Shown: positions 1 through 6,110 of the stretch, in pieces
Layout: the number at the start of each line of letters is the position of its first letter
Numbering within the stretch: the first letter of the stretch is position 1
DNA from: VRUE01 sp963814915
Lineage (GTDB): Bacteria; Actinomycetota; Thermoleophilia; Solirubrobacterales; 70-9
Length of the DNA: 64,000 bases
Assembly (NCBI GenBank): GCA_963814915.1
Contig: CAWFEI010000011.1
Location: 1 to 64,000, forward strand
Direction: 5' to 3'
The notes under the pieces: generated by a model
What the model was told of the DNA's origin: nothing
The model's database searches: none
Seen by the model: only the letters and a program-made list of their open reading frames with translations
Position numbers and translations under genes: made by a program

Positions 1-501
1 CAGCAGGGTGCCGAGGGCGATCAGGAAGATCTGCGGGTGTCCGGCCCAGAAGGAGATCTCGAAGGCGGGCAGGTCGGGCAGCTGCGGCGGCTTCGGCAGC
101 AGACCCTGCGAGATCGCGTAGAGCAGGACGAGCAGCCCGGCGGTGGTATCGAAGACCGTCTGGACGAGGAAGGAGGAGGTGACCGCCGGATAGGAGGAGC
201 CGGGGATCTGGCGCTTGACGAGGAAGACTTTGGTCGCGTCACCGGCGTGGGCCGGCAGGATCGCGTTGATCCCGGCGCCGGCCAGGTACGCGGCGGCGAG
301 CCGCAGGAAGGAGATCCGCGCCGCGGGGTAGGCGGCGCGCAGCACGTTGCGCCAGGCCCAGGCACGCGCCAGCTGCATCGCCGCCAGGCAGACCAGAGCC
401 AGCACGAACGAGGTCCAGTCGATGTCCGAAAGGTGCTCGAAGAACTGCGCCGTGGCGCGGCCGAAGGCTTCGGCGCTCGATCCAAAGTCTGCGATGGGCA
501 T
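1..501 (-). CDS. Lysylphosphatidylglycerol synthase/flippase-like membrane protein (UPF0104), 3' part cut off by window edge
   Basis: Read leftwards from ATG at 501, the frame stays open to the window edge and gives the first 167 residues. Hydrophobic segments lie near residues 31-46, 65-78, 108-130 and 150-167. The stretch GINAILPAHAGDATKVF (residues 77-93) followed by SSFLVQTVFDTTAGL resembles the conserved core of the LPG_synthase_TM/UPF0104 family. That family contains flippase-like integral membrane proteins acting on lipids or glycolipids. The substrate cannot be told from the sequence. The gene is divergent from the sulfotransferase at 550, with only about 50 bp between starts. A sulfolipid or glycolipid role for the pair is a guess from context. 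The C-terminus is not visible. Confidence 0.75.
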   Translation of the reverse strand, partial: MPIADFGSSAEAFGRATAQFFEHLSDIDWTSFVLALVCLAAMQLARAWAWRNVLRAAYPAARISFLRLAAAYLAGAGINAILPAHAGDATKVFLVKRQIPGSSYPAVTSSFLVQTVFDTTAGLLVLLYAISQGLLPKPPQLPDLPAFEISFWAGHPQIFLIALGTLL

Positions 502-549
502 CGCGGTTACACTAGCCCGCTCGTGCCAGAGCCAGATACCACTCAAGCG

Positions 550-1512
550 ATGCCCACGGCCCCCCACGACCCCGCCGACGCGGCGATGTGCGACCGCGCC
601 CGCGAACGCTTCGCCGGCGACCGCGGCAGCCGTTTCCGCCGCCGCCGCAAGCGCCATGCCGAGCTGCCCAACCTGATCATCGTCGGCGGGCTGAAGTGCG
701 GAACGACCAGCATCCACCACTACCTCGGCCTGCATCCCGAGATCCACATGTCCAAGCCGAAGGAGCTCAACTTCTTCGTCTCCGAGCTCAACTGGGACCT
801 CGGCCTCGACTGGTACGCGAGCCGCTTCGACGATCGCTTCAAGGTGCGCGGCGAGTCCTCACCGCACTACACCAACATGCCCCGTTTCGGGGGCGTGCCG
901 GAGCGGATCAAAGAGCACTGCCCCGACGCCCGCCTGCTCTACATGGTGCGCGACCCGATCAAGCGCATCCTCTCCCACTGGGTGCACGCGACCGGCGCCG
1001 GCTACGAGACCCGCGAGCTGATTCCGACCCTCTCCCAGCCCGACTCCTCCTACATCCACCGCTCGCTGTACTGGATGCAGCTGCAGCCCTACCTGGAGCT
1101 GTTCGACCGCGAGCAGATCGAGGTGATCACCCAGGAGGAGCTGCAGACCGAACGCGACGCGACGATGCGCAAGGCCTTCCGCTTCGCCGGCGTCGACGAG
1201 GGCTTCAGCTCCGAGCAGTTCGACCGCGAGTGGGAGAAGTCGAGCGCCAAGCAGGGCGACAAATACCAGGTGATGGAGAAGCTGGTGAAACTGCCCGGCC
1301 TGCGCTCCTTCGACCGCAACTTCGACCGCCTGCCCGAGTCGCTGCGCTGGATCGTAGAGAAGGTCGTCCACGACCCGGAGAAACCGCCGGCGCCGAAGCC
1401 CGAGCTGCCCGACGACCTGTTCGAGACCCTGCGTGGCCGCTTCGGCGCCGACGTCGCCGGCCTACAGGAGTTCGCGGGCCGCGAGTTCGCCGGCTGGCAC
1501 GACTACTCCTAG
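550..1512 (+). CDS. Sulfotransferase domain protein
   Basis: A protein of 320 residues with the two PAPS-binding signatures of the sulfotransferase family. The 5'-phosphosulfate loop is LIIVGGLKCGTTS (residues about 42-54) and the 3'-phosphate motif is YMVRDPIKRILSHW (131-144), containing the usual Arg and Ser. The family moves sulfate from PAPS to a hydroxyl or amine of a carbohydrate, lipid or protein. No acceptor can be named here. The basic stretch at residues 28-37 is not a clear membrane anchor. ATG at 550 is chosen because it lies just upstream of the conserved fold. An in-frame GTG at 523 is the alternative. The open frame continues upstream to about 37, but there it overlaps the divergent membrane gene. 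Confidence 0.85.
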   Translation: MPTAPHDPADAAMCDRARERFAGDRGSRFRRRRKRHAELPNLIIVGGLKCGTTSIHHYLGLHPEIHMSKPKELNFFVSELNWDLGLDWYASRFDDRFKVRGESSPHYTNMPRFGGVPERIKEHCPDARLLYMVRDPIKRILSHWVHATGAGYETRELIPTLSQPDSSYIHRSLYWMQLQPYLELFDREQIEVITQEELQTERDATMRKAFRFAGVDEGFSSEQFDREWEKSSAKQGDKYQVMEKLVKLPGLRSFDRNFDRLPESLRWIVEKVVHDPEKPPAPKPELPDDLFETLRGRFGADVAGLQEFAGREFAGWHDYS

Positions 1513-1579
1513 CGCCCGCGGTCGAGCTTTCGACCGCTATGCGACTCAAACCTCGACCGCACTAGGGTGAGGCGGACCG

Positions 1580-2146
1580 ATGCGGCGCCTCGTGCCCGAT
1601 CCCGCTGCGACCACCGTCGAGCAGCAGCTCGCCTCCTACCGGCCGGGCGAGGGCGCGCGCGATGACCGGCCCTTCGTCGCGATGAACTTCGCCGCCACGG
1701 TCGACGGGCGGGCGACGATCGAAGGGGCCTCGGGCCCGATCGGATCGGCCACCGACACGGCGATGCTGGCGGGCCTGCGGAAGCGCTTCGACGCGGTGAT
1801 GATCGGCGCGGGCACCAAACGAGCCGAGCGTTACGAGGGCCTGAAGAAGAAACTGGTCGTGGTCGAAAGCGGCCCGCAGGGACCCGCCGACCTGCCGGCG
1901 CTGCTGCGCTTGCTGCGCGAGGAAGGTGTGCGGGCGCTGCTCTGCGAGGGGGGGCCGCGGCTGCACGCCTCGCTGCAGGCGGCCGGCCTGGTCGACGAGC
2001 TGTTCCTGACGATCGCGCCGAAGCTCAGCGGGGCGGGGGCGCCGTCGATCCTCGAGGGCGCGCTCGCGGAGACGATCGGCCTCGAGCTCGCCTGGCTGCT
2101 GGAGGAGGACGGCGAGCTCTTCGCCCGTTACAGCGTCGCGCGGTAG
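1580..2146 (+). CDS. RibD C-terminal/dihydrofolate reductase-like family protein, short form
   Basis: A protein of 188 residues with the RibD_C/DHFR-like signature: VAMNFAATVDGRATI near residue 35, GAGTKRAERY near 76, ALLCEGGPRLHASLQAAGL near 118 and VDELFLTIAPKLSGAG near 137. Family members are NAD(P)H-dependent reductases of riboflavin intermediates or related deazaflavin and pterin compounds. Relatives usually carry about 30 more residues between the GAGTxRAERY motif and the following strand. Here that segment is only EGLKKKLVVVES, so this is a compact variant or an internally deleted gene that stayed in frame. A GGTGAGG Shine-Dalgarno-like stretch precedes ATG 1580. The gene is co-directional with the acyl-CoA dehydrogenase 36 bp downstream. 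The exact substrate is unknown. Confidence 0.75.
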   Translation: MRRLVPDPAATTVEQQLASYRPGEGARDDRPFVAMNFAATVDGRATIEGASGPIGSATDTAMLAGLRKRFDAVMIGAGTKRAERYEGLKKKLVVVESGPQGPADLPALLRLLREEGVRALLCEGGPRLHASLQAAGLVDELFLTIAPKLSGAGAPSILEGALAETIGLELAWLLEEDGELFARYSVAR

Positions 2147-2182
2147 CGTTCGCCTCCCAAACCGAGGAGAGAAAGCCGAGCC

Positions 2183-3448
2183 ATGGACTTCAAGCCCAGC
2201 CCCCAGGTCGAGACCCTGCGCGAGCGGATCCTCGACTTCATCGACGCCGAGATCTACCCGCAGGAGCGGCAGATCATGGAGGCGCTGGACGAGGAGGTCG
2301 GCCCCGGCGTCGCCTACCCGAAAATCCTCGTCGAGGTGCGCGAGAAGGCGAAGGCCGAAGGGCTGTGGAACCTCTTCATGCCCGACGAGCGCTTCGGCCC
2401 CGGCCTCAGCAACTGGGAGTACGGGCTGCTCTGCGAGGAGATGGGGCGCAGCCCCGCGGCGGCGCCGATGGCCTTCAACTGCTCGGCGCCCGACACGGGC
2501 AACATGGAGATCCTCGCCGAGCACGGGACCGACGAGCAGCGCGAGCGCTGGCTCGAGCCGCTGCTTGAGGGGCAGATCCGCTCCTGCTTCTCGATGACCG
2601 AGCCCGACGTCTCCGGCTCAGACCCGACGCTGCTGCAGGCGCGCGCCGTGCGCGACGGGGAGGAGTGGGTGATCGACGGCCACAAGTGGTTCACCTCGGG
2701 CGCGGTCGGCGCCGAGCTGGCGATCGCGATGGTCGTCACCGACCCCGACGCGCCCCCCTACAACCGCGCCTCGATGATCTGCGTGCCGACCGACAACCCC
2801 GGCTTCAACCTGGTGCGGCCGATCCCGGTGATGGGGCACGACCGCGGTCCCGGCCACTGCGAGATCCGCTACGAAGAATGCCGCGTGCCGGTCGCCAACC
2901 TGCTCGGCGGCGAGGGCCAGGGCTTCGCGATCGCCCAGGACCGGCTCGGCCCGGGCCGCATCCACCACTGCATGCGGGCGATCGGCACCGCCGAGCGGGC
3001 ACACGAGATGATGTGCCGCCGCGCCAACGAGCGCGAAGCTTTCGGCGGCCCGCTCGCCGACAAGCAGTTCGTCCAGGAGGCGATCGCGACCTCGCGGATG
3101 GAAATCGACCAGGCGCGGCTGCTGACGATGTACGCGGCGTGGAAGATGGACACCGACGGCAAGCGCGCCGCCCGCCAGTCGATCTCGGCGATCAAGATCG
3201 TCGCCGCCAACATGGTGATGGAGGTGCTCGACCGGGCGATCCAGATCCACGGCTCGCTGGGGATGACCGACGACACCCCGCTCGCCTCCCTCTGGCGCTT
3301 CAGCCGCATGCTGCGCCTGGCGGACGGCCCCGACGAGGTCCACAAGATGGTCCTCGCCCGCCGCGAGCTCAACCGCTGGTCAAAGCGAGCCGAAGCCGAA
3401 GCGGCCGGCGAACAGCCCGAGCCCAAGCACGCCCCGCGGATGATCTGA
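2183..3448 (+). CDS. Acyl-CoA dehydrogenase (ACAD10/11-like)
   Basis: Flavoprotein of 421 residues that oxidises acyl-CoA to 2-enoyl-CoA, passing electrons to ETF. Family marks are LLCEEMGRSPAAAP near residue 90, CFSMTEPDVSGSDPT near 135, IDGHKWFTSGA near 168, the FGGPLADKQFVQEAIA region near 290, and QIHGSLGMTDDTPLASLWR near 353. The last pattern and overall length resemble the ACAD10/11 branch, which in eukaryotes is fused to an APH-type kinase. A separate APH-type gene lies at 7019-8074 on the other strand. GGAGAGAAAG precedes ATG 2183. The last 48 bases, including the stop, are part of a 50-bp sequence that recurs at 5965-6014, so the 3' end appears to have been the target of an insertion. 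Confidence 0.9.
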   Translation: MDFKPSPQVETLRERILDFIDAEIYPQERQIMEALDEEVGPGVAYPKILVEVREKAKAEGLWNLFMPDERFGPGLSNWEYGLLCEEMGRSPAAAPMAFNCSAPDTGNMEILAEHGTDEQRERWLEPLLEGQIRSCFSMTEPDVSGSDPTLLQARAVRDGEEWVIDGHKWFTSGAVGAELAIAMVVTDPDAPPYNRASMICVPTDNPGFNLVRPIPVMGHDRGPGHCEIRYEECRVPVANLLGGEGQGFAIAQDRLGPGRIHHCMRAIGTAERAHEMMCRRANEREAFGGPLADKQFVQEAIATSRMEIDQARLLTMYAAWKMDTDGKRAARQSISAIKIVAANMVMEVLDRAIQIHGSLGMTDDTPLASLWRFSRMLRLADGPDEVHKMVLARRELNRWSKRAEAEAAGEQPEPKHAPRMI

Positions 3449-3450
3449 GC
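3401..3450 (+). repeat. Left copy of a 50-bp direct repeat (acyl-CoA dehydrogenase 3' end, attL-like)
   Basis: These 50 bases cover the last 15 codons and stop of the acyl-CoA dehydrogenase plus two more bases. They match 5965-6014 at 47 of 50 positions. The two copies bracket the toxin-antitoxin islet. A restored gene end at one junction and a displaced gene end at the other is the classic footprint of site-specific integration at the 3' end of a gene. No integrase gene remains in the interval. Confidence 0.8.
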
Positions 3451-3811
3451 GCAAATTCACGATCTGCCGGTGACGAAATCCCGATCGGCCGCACTCTCGA
3501 CCCCAAATTGTCGAGGTTTAATTCACAGATTGTCCGTGCCGGGACGTACGTCAACCTGCGGCCCTTTTCCGCGGCGGAGTTGACCGCAGGCGGAACTGAG
3601 AGCTTCGTCGATCGCCTTTTGCATGGAGCCCCCGGGGGTTCACGACGCTCCGAAAGCAGGTGTCAACGCCGGTTGAAAACCGGACCACTTCTGCCGGTTG
3701 ACACGCTGAGGCGCTGGCGAGGCTCGGAGCCTAATTCTGTCGGGGATCTCGGCCACCGCAGAGTCAGTTCGCCGACTGGCTCAAAAGCGGGGAATCCTAT
3801 AGTTCGACCCT
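3451..3811. other. Intergenic stretch with an IS21-like end scar
   Basis: About 360 bp without a convincing gene. It holds two loosely similar direct repeats beginning AATTCAC (near 3454 and 3522), and a GAGTCAGT...ACTGGCTC imperfect hairpin (about 3761-3782). It also holds the sequence at 3660-3703 described separately. The base composition is a little richer in A+T than its surroundings. I read it as remnant mobile-element DNA plus the upstream region of the toxin-antitoxin operon. Confidence 0.5.
3660..3703. mobile_element. Probable solitary IS21-family terminal sequence
   Basis: GTGTCAAC (3660-3667) and GTTGACAC (3696-3703) form a perfect 8-bp inverted repeat. Between them lies a GGTTGAAAACCGGACCACTT core at 3671-3690. 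The phrase GGTTGAAAA...GGACCACTT...CGGTTGA is typical of the repeated binding sites at IS21-family (istA/istB) ends. No istA or istB gene is present, so this would be a scar or a solo end. The assignment rests on remembered sequence style only. Confidence 0.4.
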
Positions 3812-3829
3812 ATTATCGGATATGATAAT
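3812..3829. promoter_or_regulatory. AT-rich palindrome, likely autoregulatory operator of the toxin-antitoxin operon
   Basis: ATTATC-GGATAT-GATAAT is a perfect 6+6 inverted repeat ending three bases before the start codon at 3833. It is strikingly AT-rich for this genome. It also contains a TATGATAAT stretch usable as a -10 element, so a bound repressor would block transcription. The second gene of the operon encodes an HTH protein, the natural candidate to bind here. Confidence 0.6.
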
Positions 3830-3832
3830 CAA

Positions 3833-4522
3833 ATGCCCAACGTAAACGAGAGGGATCCGCGGTTCGTCGCCCTGCTGGAGTCTGCTGCCCACCTGCAGCG
3901 GCTCGTCCCGGGCGCGGTGCTAGTCGGCGGAACCGCGGCGATCCTCTACGCGGATCACCGCGAATCGCGCGACCACGATCACGTCGTCGCCGACTTGGCG
4001 GATCGCTTCGAGATGGTGCTGGAAGCGGTCGAGGAAGACGCAGGATGGGCGACCAACCGGGTGACCCCGGGGAAGGTGATCCTCGGCAATCTCGACGGGA
4101 TCGAAGCCGGGGTTCGCCAGATGATCCGCAAGACCCCCCTGGAGATCACCGAGATCGCCCTTCCGTCGGGAGAGGCACTGACCGTCCCGACGATCGAGGA
4201 GACGCTGCGCATCAAGGCCTTCCTGATCGTGCGCCGCAACCAGACTCGCGACTACCTCGACCTTGCCGCGCTCTCCGACCGCATCGGCGTCGAGCGCGCA
4301 GCCCAGGTCCTATCTGGCATCGATGACTACTACGCCGATCAGAACGACACGGACGAGGGCATCGCCTCGCAACTCGTGCGCCAGCTCTCGGAGCCTTCAC
4401 CTGCCGATCGCCTGGTCATCGACCAGCTTCCCTCCTACCGCCGCCTGCGCAAGCGCTGGAGCGACTGGGGCGCGGTGACCAAGGTCCTCGGCACCGTCGC
4501 AGCGGGGATGGCCGAGCAATGA
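3833..4522 (+). CDS. AbiEii/AbiGii-type nucleotidyltransferase, probable toxin
   Basis: A protein of 229 residues of the nucleotidyltransferase toxin type. The polymerase-beta-like signature is VLVGGTAAILYADHRESRDHDH (about residues 30-51; GG plus the D-x-D metal ligands). The later segment RIKAFLIVRRNQTRDYLDL (about 127-145) corresponds to the conserved Lys/Arg and RDYxDL elements of AbiEii-like proteins. Such toxins transfer nucleotides to tRNA or other targets and are neutralised by a partner with a winged or HTH domain. The partner here is the overlapping downstream gene (ATGA at 4519-4522). Toxin-first order is less common than antitoxin-first. A truncated relative of the 3' end lies at about 5660-5765. 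Confidence 0.75.
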   Translation: MPNVNERDPRFVALLESAAHLQRLVPGAVLVGGTAAILYADHRESRDHDHVVADLADRFEMVLEAVEEDAGWATNRVTPGKVILGNLDGIEAGVRQMIRKTPLEITEIALPSGEALTVPTIEETLRIKAFLIVRRNQTRDYLDLAALSDRIGVERAAQVLSGIDDYYADQNDTDEGIASQLVRQLSEPSPADRLVIDQLPSYRRLRKRWSDWGAVTKVLGTVAAGMAEQ

Positions 4523-4953
4523 CGGCGCTGGCTTTCCGCAATGTCAGCGCCTCGCCGGACAACCCGGTCGGCCAGTGGCCGCAGGAGGCGATCCAGGCCG
4601 CGCTCGAGCGTGGCAGCCTCTCGCACTGGCGGCGGCTGGCCAGGGCGATCCGGGCCGAGCCGTGGGGACCGGTCGCCCGGCGGGTCGAGGAGGCGCTCAC
4701 CTACAGCCGCCCCTATGGCGTGGCGAAGGCGATGGAACGGATCCTCTCCCGGGCGCGCGAAGCGGCCGAGGCGAGCGAGCGGCAGGCCGTGGCCGCCGAG
4801 ATCGCGCGGCTGATCGACGACTCAGGCCTCACCCGCGCCGAGTTCGCCTCCCGCATCGGCACCTCCGCCTCCCGTCTGTCGACCTACGTGACCGGCAAGG
4901 TCACGCCGTCGGCCGCGCTGCTTCTGCGGATGAGAAATCTCACCAAGCCATAG
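4519..4953 (+). CDS. HTH (XRE-like) antitoxin partner of the nucleotidyltransferase
   Basis: A protein of 144 residues. The N-terminal half (WPQEAIQAALERGSLSHW...) is an alpha-helical module seen in partners of AbiEii-like proteins. The C-terminal half is an XRE-type helix-turn-helix: IARLIDDSGLTRAEFASRIG followed by TSASRLSTYVTGKVTPSA (about residues 93-132). It starts inside the toxin stop codon (ATGA), implying translational coupling. It is the likely repressor at the palindrome 3812-3829 and the likely antitoxin. Neither is shown by sequence alone. A paralog missing 82 central residues, including most of the HTH, lies at 5762-5947. Confidence 0.7.
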   Translation: MTALAFRNVSASPDNPVGQWPQEAIQAALERGSLSHWRRLARAIRAEPWGPVARRVEEALTYSRPYGVAKAMERILSRAREAAEASERQAVAAEIARLIDDSGLTRAEFASRIGTSASRLSTYVTGKVTPSAALLLRMRNLTKP

Positions 4954-4974
4954 CACTTCGTCCGCGGTCATTTA

Positions 4975-5006
4975 CTAGCTAAGTATCTAGCTAAGGAATG
5001 CTAAGG
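4975..5006. promoter_or_regulatory. Iteron-like repeats upstream of the Phd/PIN operon
   Basis: CTAGCTAAG occurs at 4975-4983 and 4987-4995, and a shorter GCTAAG recurs at 5000-5005. The spacing is about one helical turn (12 then 10 bp), so all copies lie on the same face of the DNA. They abut the GTG start at 5008 and also supply the AAGG Shine-Dalgarno-like sequence. They are a plausible operator for Phd/VapBC-type autoregulation. Confidence 0.5.
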
Positions 5007-5007
5007 T

Positions 5008-5253
5008 GTGCGCGTGACCGAGATCGGCATGCACGAGGCGAAGACGCAGCTCTCGAAGCTGGTGGAGCGTGTCGAGGCCGGCGAGGAGATCGTGATCACG
5101 CGGCGCGGTGAGCCCGCCGCGCGCCTGGTGCCCGAGCGGCGCGGCGGCGGCTTCGCCTCCCTCGCAGGCACCTGGCAGGGCCGGGTGAAGATCGCCGAGG
5201 ACTTCGACGAGCTGCCGCACGACCTCGCCGAGTCGCTCGGCATGAAGCCCTGA
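5008..5253 (+). CDS. Phd/YefM-family antitoxin
   Basis: A protein of 81 residues beginning at GTG. The pattern EIGMHEAKTQLSKLVERVEAG followed by EEIVITRRGEPAARLVP is the Phd_YefM DNA-binding antitoxin fold. The C-terminal tail (EDFDELPHDLAESLGMKP) is of the type that threads into a PIN toxin active site. The immediately following gene is a PIN-domain toxin whose start overlaps this stop codon, so the two form a canonical type II module. It is expected to repress its own promoter through the repeats at 4975-5006. A second GTG at 5014 is a possible alternative start. Confidence 0.88.
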   Translation: MRVTEIGMHEAKTQLSKLVERVEAGEEIVITRRGEPAARLVPERRGGGFASLAGTWQGRVKIAEDFDELPHDLAESLGMKP

Positions 5254-5627
5254 GGCTGCTTCTCGACACCCATGTCGTGCTCTGGTGGATGGCCGCCGAG
5301 CCGGAGCGCATCGGGGACATCGCCCGCAAAGCGCTGGAAGCAAGCGATGCGAAGGTCACCGTCAGCGCCGTCAACGTCTGGGAGGTGGCGATCAAGCGCC
5401 GGCTGAGCAAGCTCGACGCCCCCGCCGATCTACTTCTCCAGCTGGAGCGCGCGGGGGTGGACCTACTGCCGATCACCGCCCGTCACGCCGACCGCGTCGG
5501 CACGTTGCCCATGCACCACCGCGATCCCTTCGACCGCCTATTGATCGCGCAGGCCGATGTCGACGGGCTCCCGCTCATCACCGCCGACAGCGAGATAGAC
5601 AAATACGCGATCGACATCCTCTGGTGA
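5250..5627 (+). CDS. PIN-domain (VapC-like) toxin, probable CTG start
   Basis: VapC-type RNase toxin. In this frame the protein reads LRLLLDTHVVLWWM from CTG 5250. Relatives begin MRLLLDTHVLLW, in which the Asp of LLDTH is the first catalytic acidic residue. The first ordinary start codon (GTG 5277) would delete that Asp, so CTG 5250 is preferred. It overlaps the antitoxin stop as CTGA, mimicking the common ATGA coupling. Further PIN marks are VSAVNVWEVAIKRRLSKL (Glu), HHRDPFDRLLIAQA (Asp) and LITADSEIDKY (Asp). Length is 125 residues from CTG, normal for the family. All four acidic positions look intact, so it is probably active. Confidence 0.85.
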   Translation: MRLLLDTHVVLWWMAAEPERIGDIARKALEASDAKVTVSAVNVWEVAIKRRLSKLDAPADLLLQLERAGVDLLPITARHADRVGTLPMHHRDPFDRLLIAQADVDGLPLITADSEIDKYAIDILW

Positions 5628-5659
5628 TTGAGCTGCTCGCCCGACTCAATTGACCAACT

Positions 5660-5765
5660 TTGTTATCAGATCTCCTCCTACCGCCGCCTGCGCAAACGCT
5701 GGAGCGACTGGGGCGCGGTAACAGACGTCCTCGGCACCGTCGCGGCGCGGATAGCTGAGCAATGA
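5660..5765 (+). pseudogene. 3' remnant of a second AbiEii-type toxin gene
   Basis: The stretch encodes SYRRLRKRWSDWGAV (about 5675-5719) and then VLGTVAARIAEQ before TGA 5763-5765. It matches the C-terminus of the intact toxin (SYRRLRKRWSDWGAV...VLGTVAAGMAEQ) almost residue for residue. Nothing upstream of about 5660 resembles the rest of the toxin, so the first 85% is gone. The overlap with the next frame (ATGA) is preserved. This shows that a complete second operon, not just a fragment, once existed. Confidence 0.8.
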
Positions 5766-5947
5766 CGACGCTGACCTTCCGCAATGTCGGTGCCTCGCCG
5801 GACGACCCGGTTGCCCAATGGCCACAGGAGGCGATTCAGGCCGCACTTGAGCGCGGCACCTCGACCTCGCGCCTGTCGACCTACGCGACCGGCAAGGTGA
5901 CTCCGTCGGCGGCACTACTGGTCCGGATGCGCCGCATGACTGAGTAG
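5762..5947 (+). pseudogene. Internally deleted paralog of the HTH antitoxin
   Basis: An open frame of 61 codons. Residues 1-32 match the intact antitoxin N-terminus (WPQEAIQAALERG shared), and residues 33-61 match its C-terminus (TSTSRLSTYATGKVTPSA versus TSASRLSTYVTGKVTPSA). Exactly 82 residues (246 bp) are missing in frame, with a GGCA-type microhomology at the junction. The deletion removes the first helices of the HTH, so DNA binding is unlikely. A short protein could still be made from ATG 5762. Confidence 0.8.
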
Positions 5948-5964
5948 CAGCGCATCGGACCGAG

Positions 5965-6014
5965 GCGGCCGGCGAGCGGCCCGAGCCCAAGCACGCCCCG
6001 CGGATGATCTGGGC
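5965..6014 (+). repeat. Right copy of the 50-bp direct repeat (attR-like)
   Basis: Matches 3401-3450 at 47 of 50 positions. The dehydrogenase stop TGA has become TGG in this copy. The copy is followed at once by a strong terminator hairpin (6015-6050), as expected if this is the original, displaced 3' end of the acyl-CoA dehydrogenase gene with its native terminator. Confidence 0.8.
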
Positions 6015-6050
6015 AGCGAAAGGGCCGGACGGATGCCCGGCCCTTTCGCT
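6015..6050. terminator. Strong hairpin, probably the original acyl-CoA dehydrogenase terminator
   Basis: AGCGAAAGGGCCGG pairs perfectly with CCGGCCCTTTCGCT (14-bp stem, 8-nt loop ACGGATGC). No long T-run follows on either strand. It sits between the islet and the convergent repeat-protein gene, so it may serve both strands. Confidence 0.75.
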
Positions 6051-6110
6051 GACACGATGCGGACTAAGAGACCGACGAGACAGTTACGCGCTGCCTACAT
6101 CACATCCGCC

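Noticed and set aside
3790..3820. T-arm-like sequence (ATAG-TTCGACC-CTAT) suggesting a tRNA end or tRNA attachment site
   Set aside because: No matching acceptor, D or anticodon arms could be found upstream. The stem is only four pairs.
3451..6000. Search for an integrase, transposase or relaxase in the islet
   Set aside because: No ORF of suitable length or motif remains after assigning the toxin-antitoxin genes. Mobility must be inferred from the repeats only.
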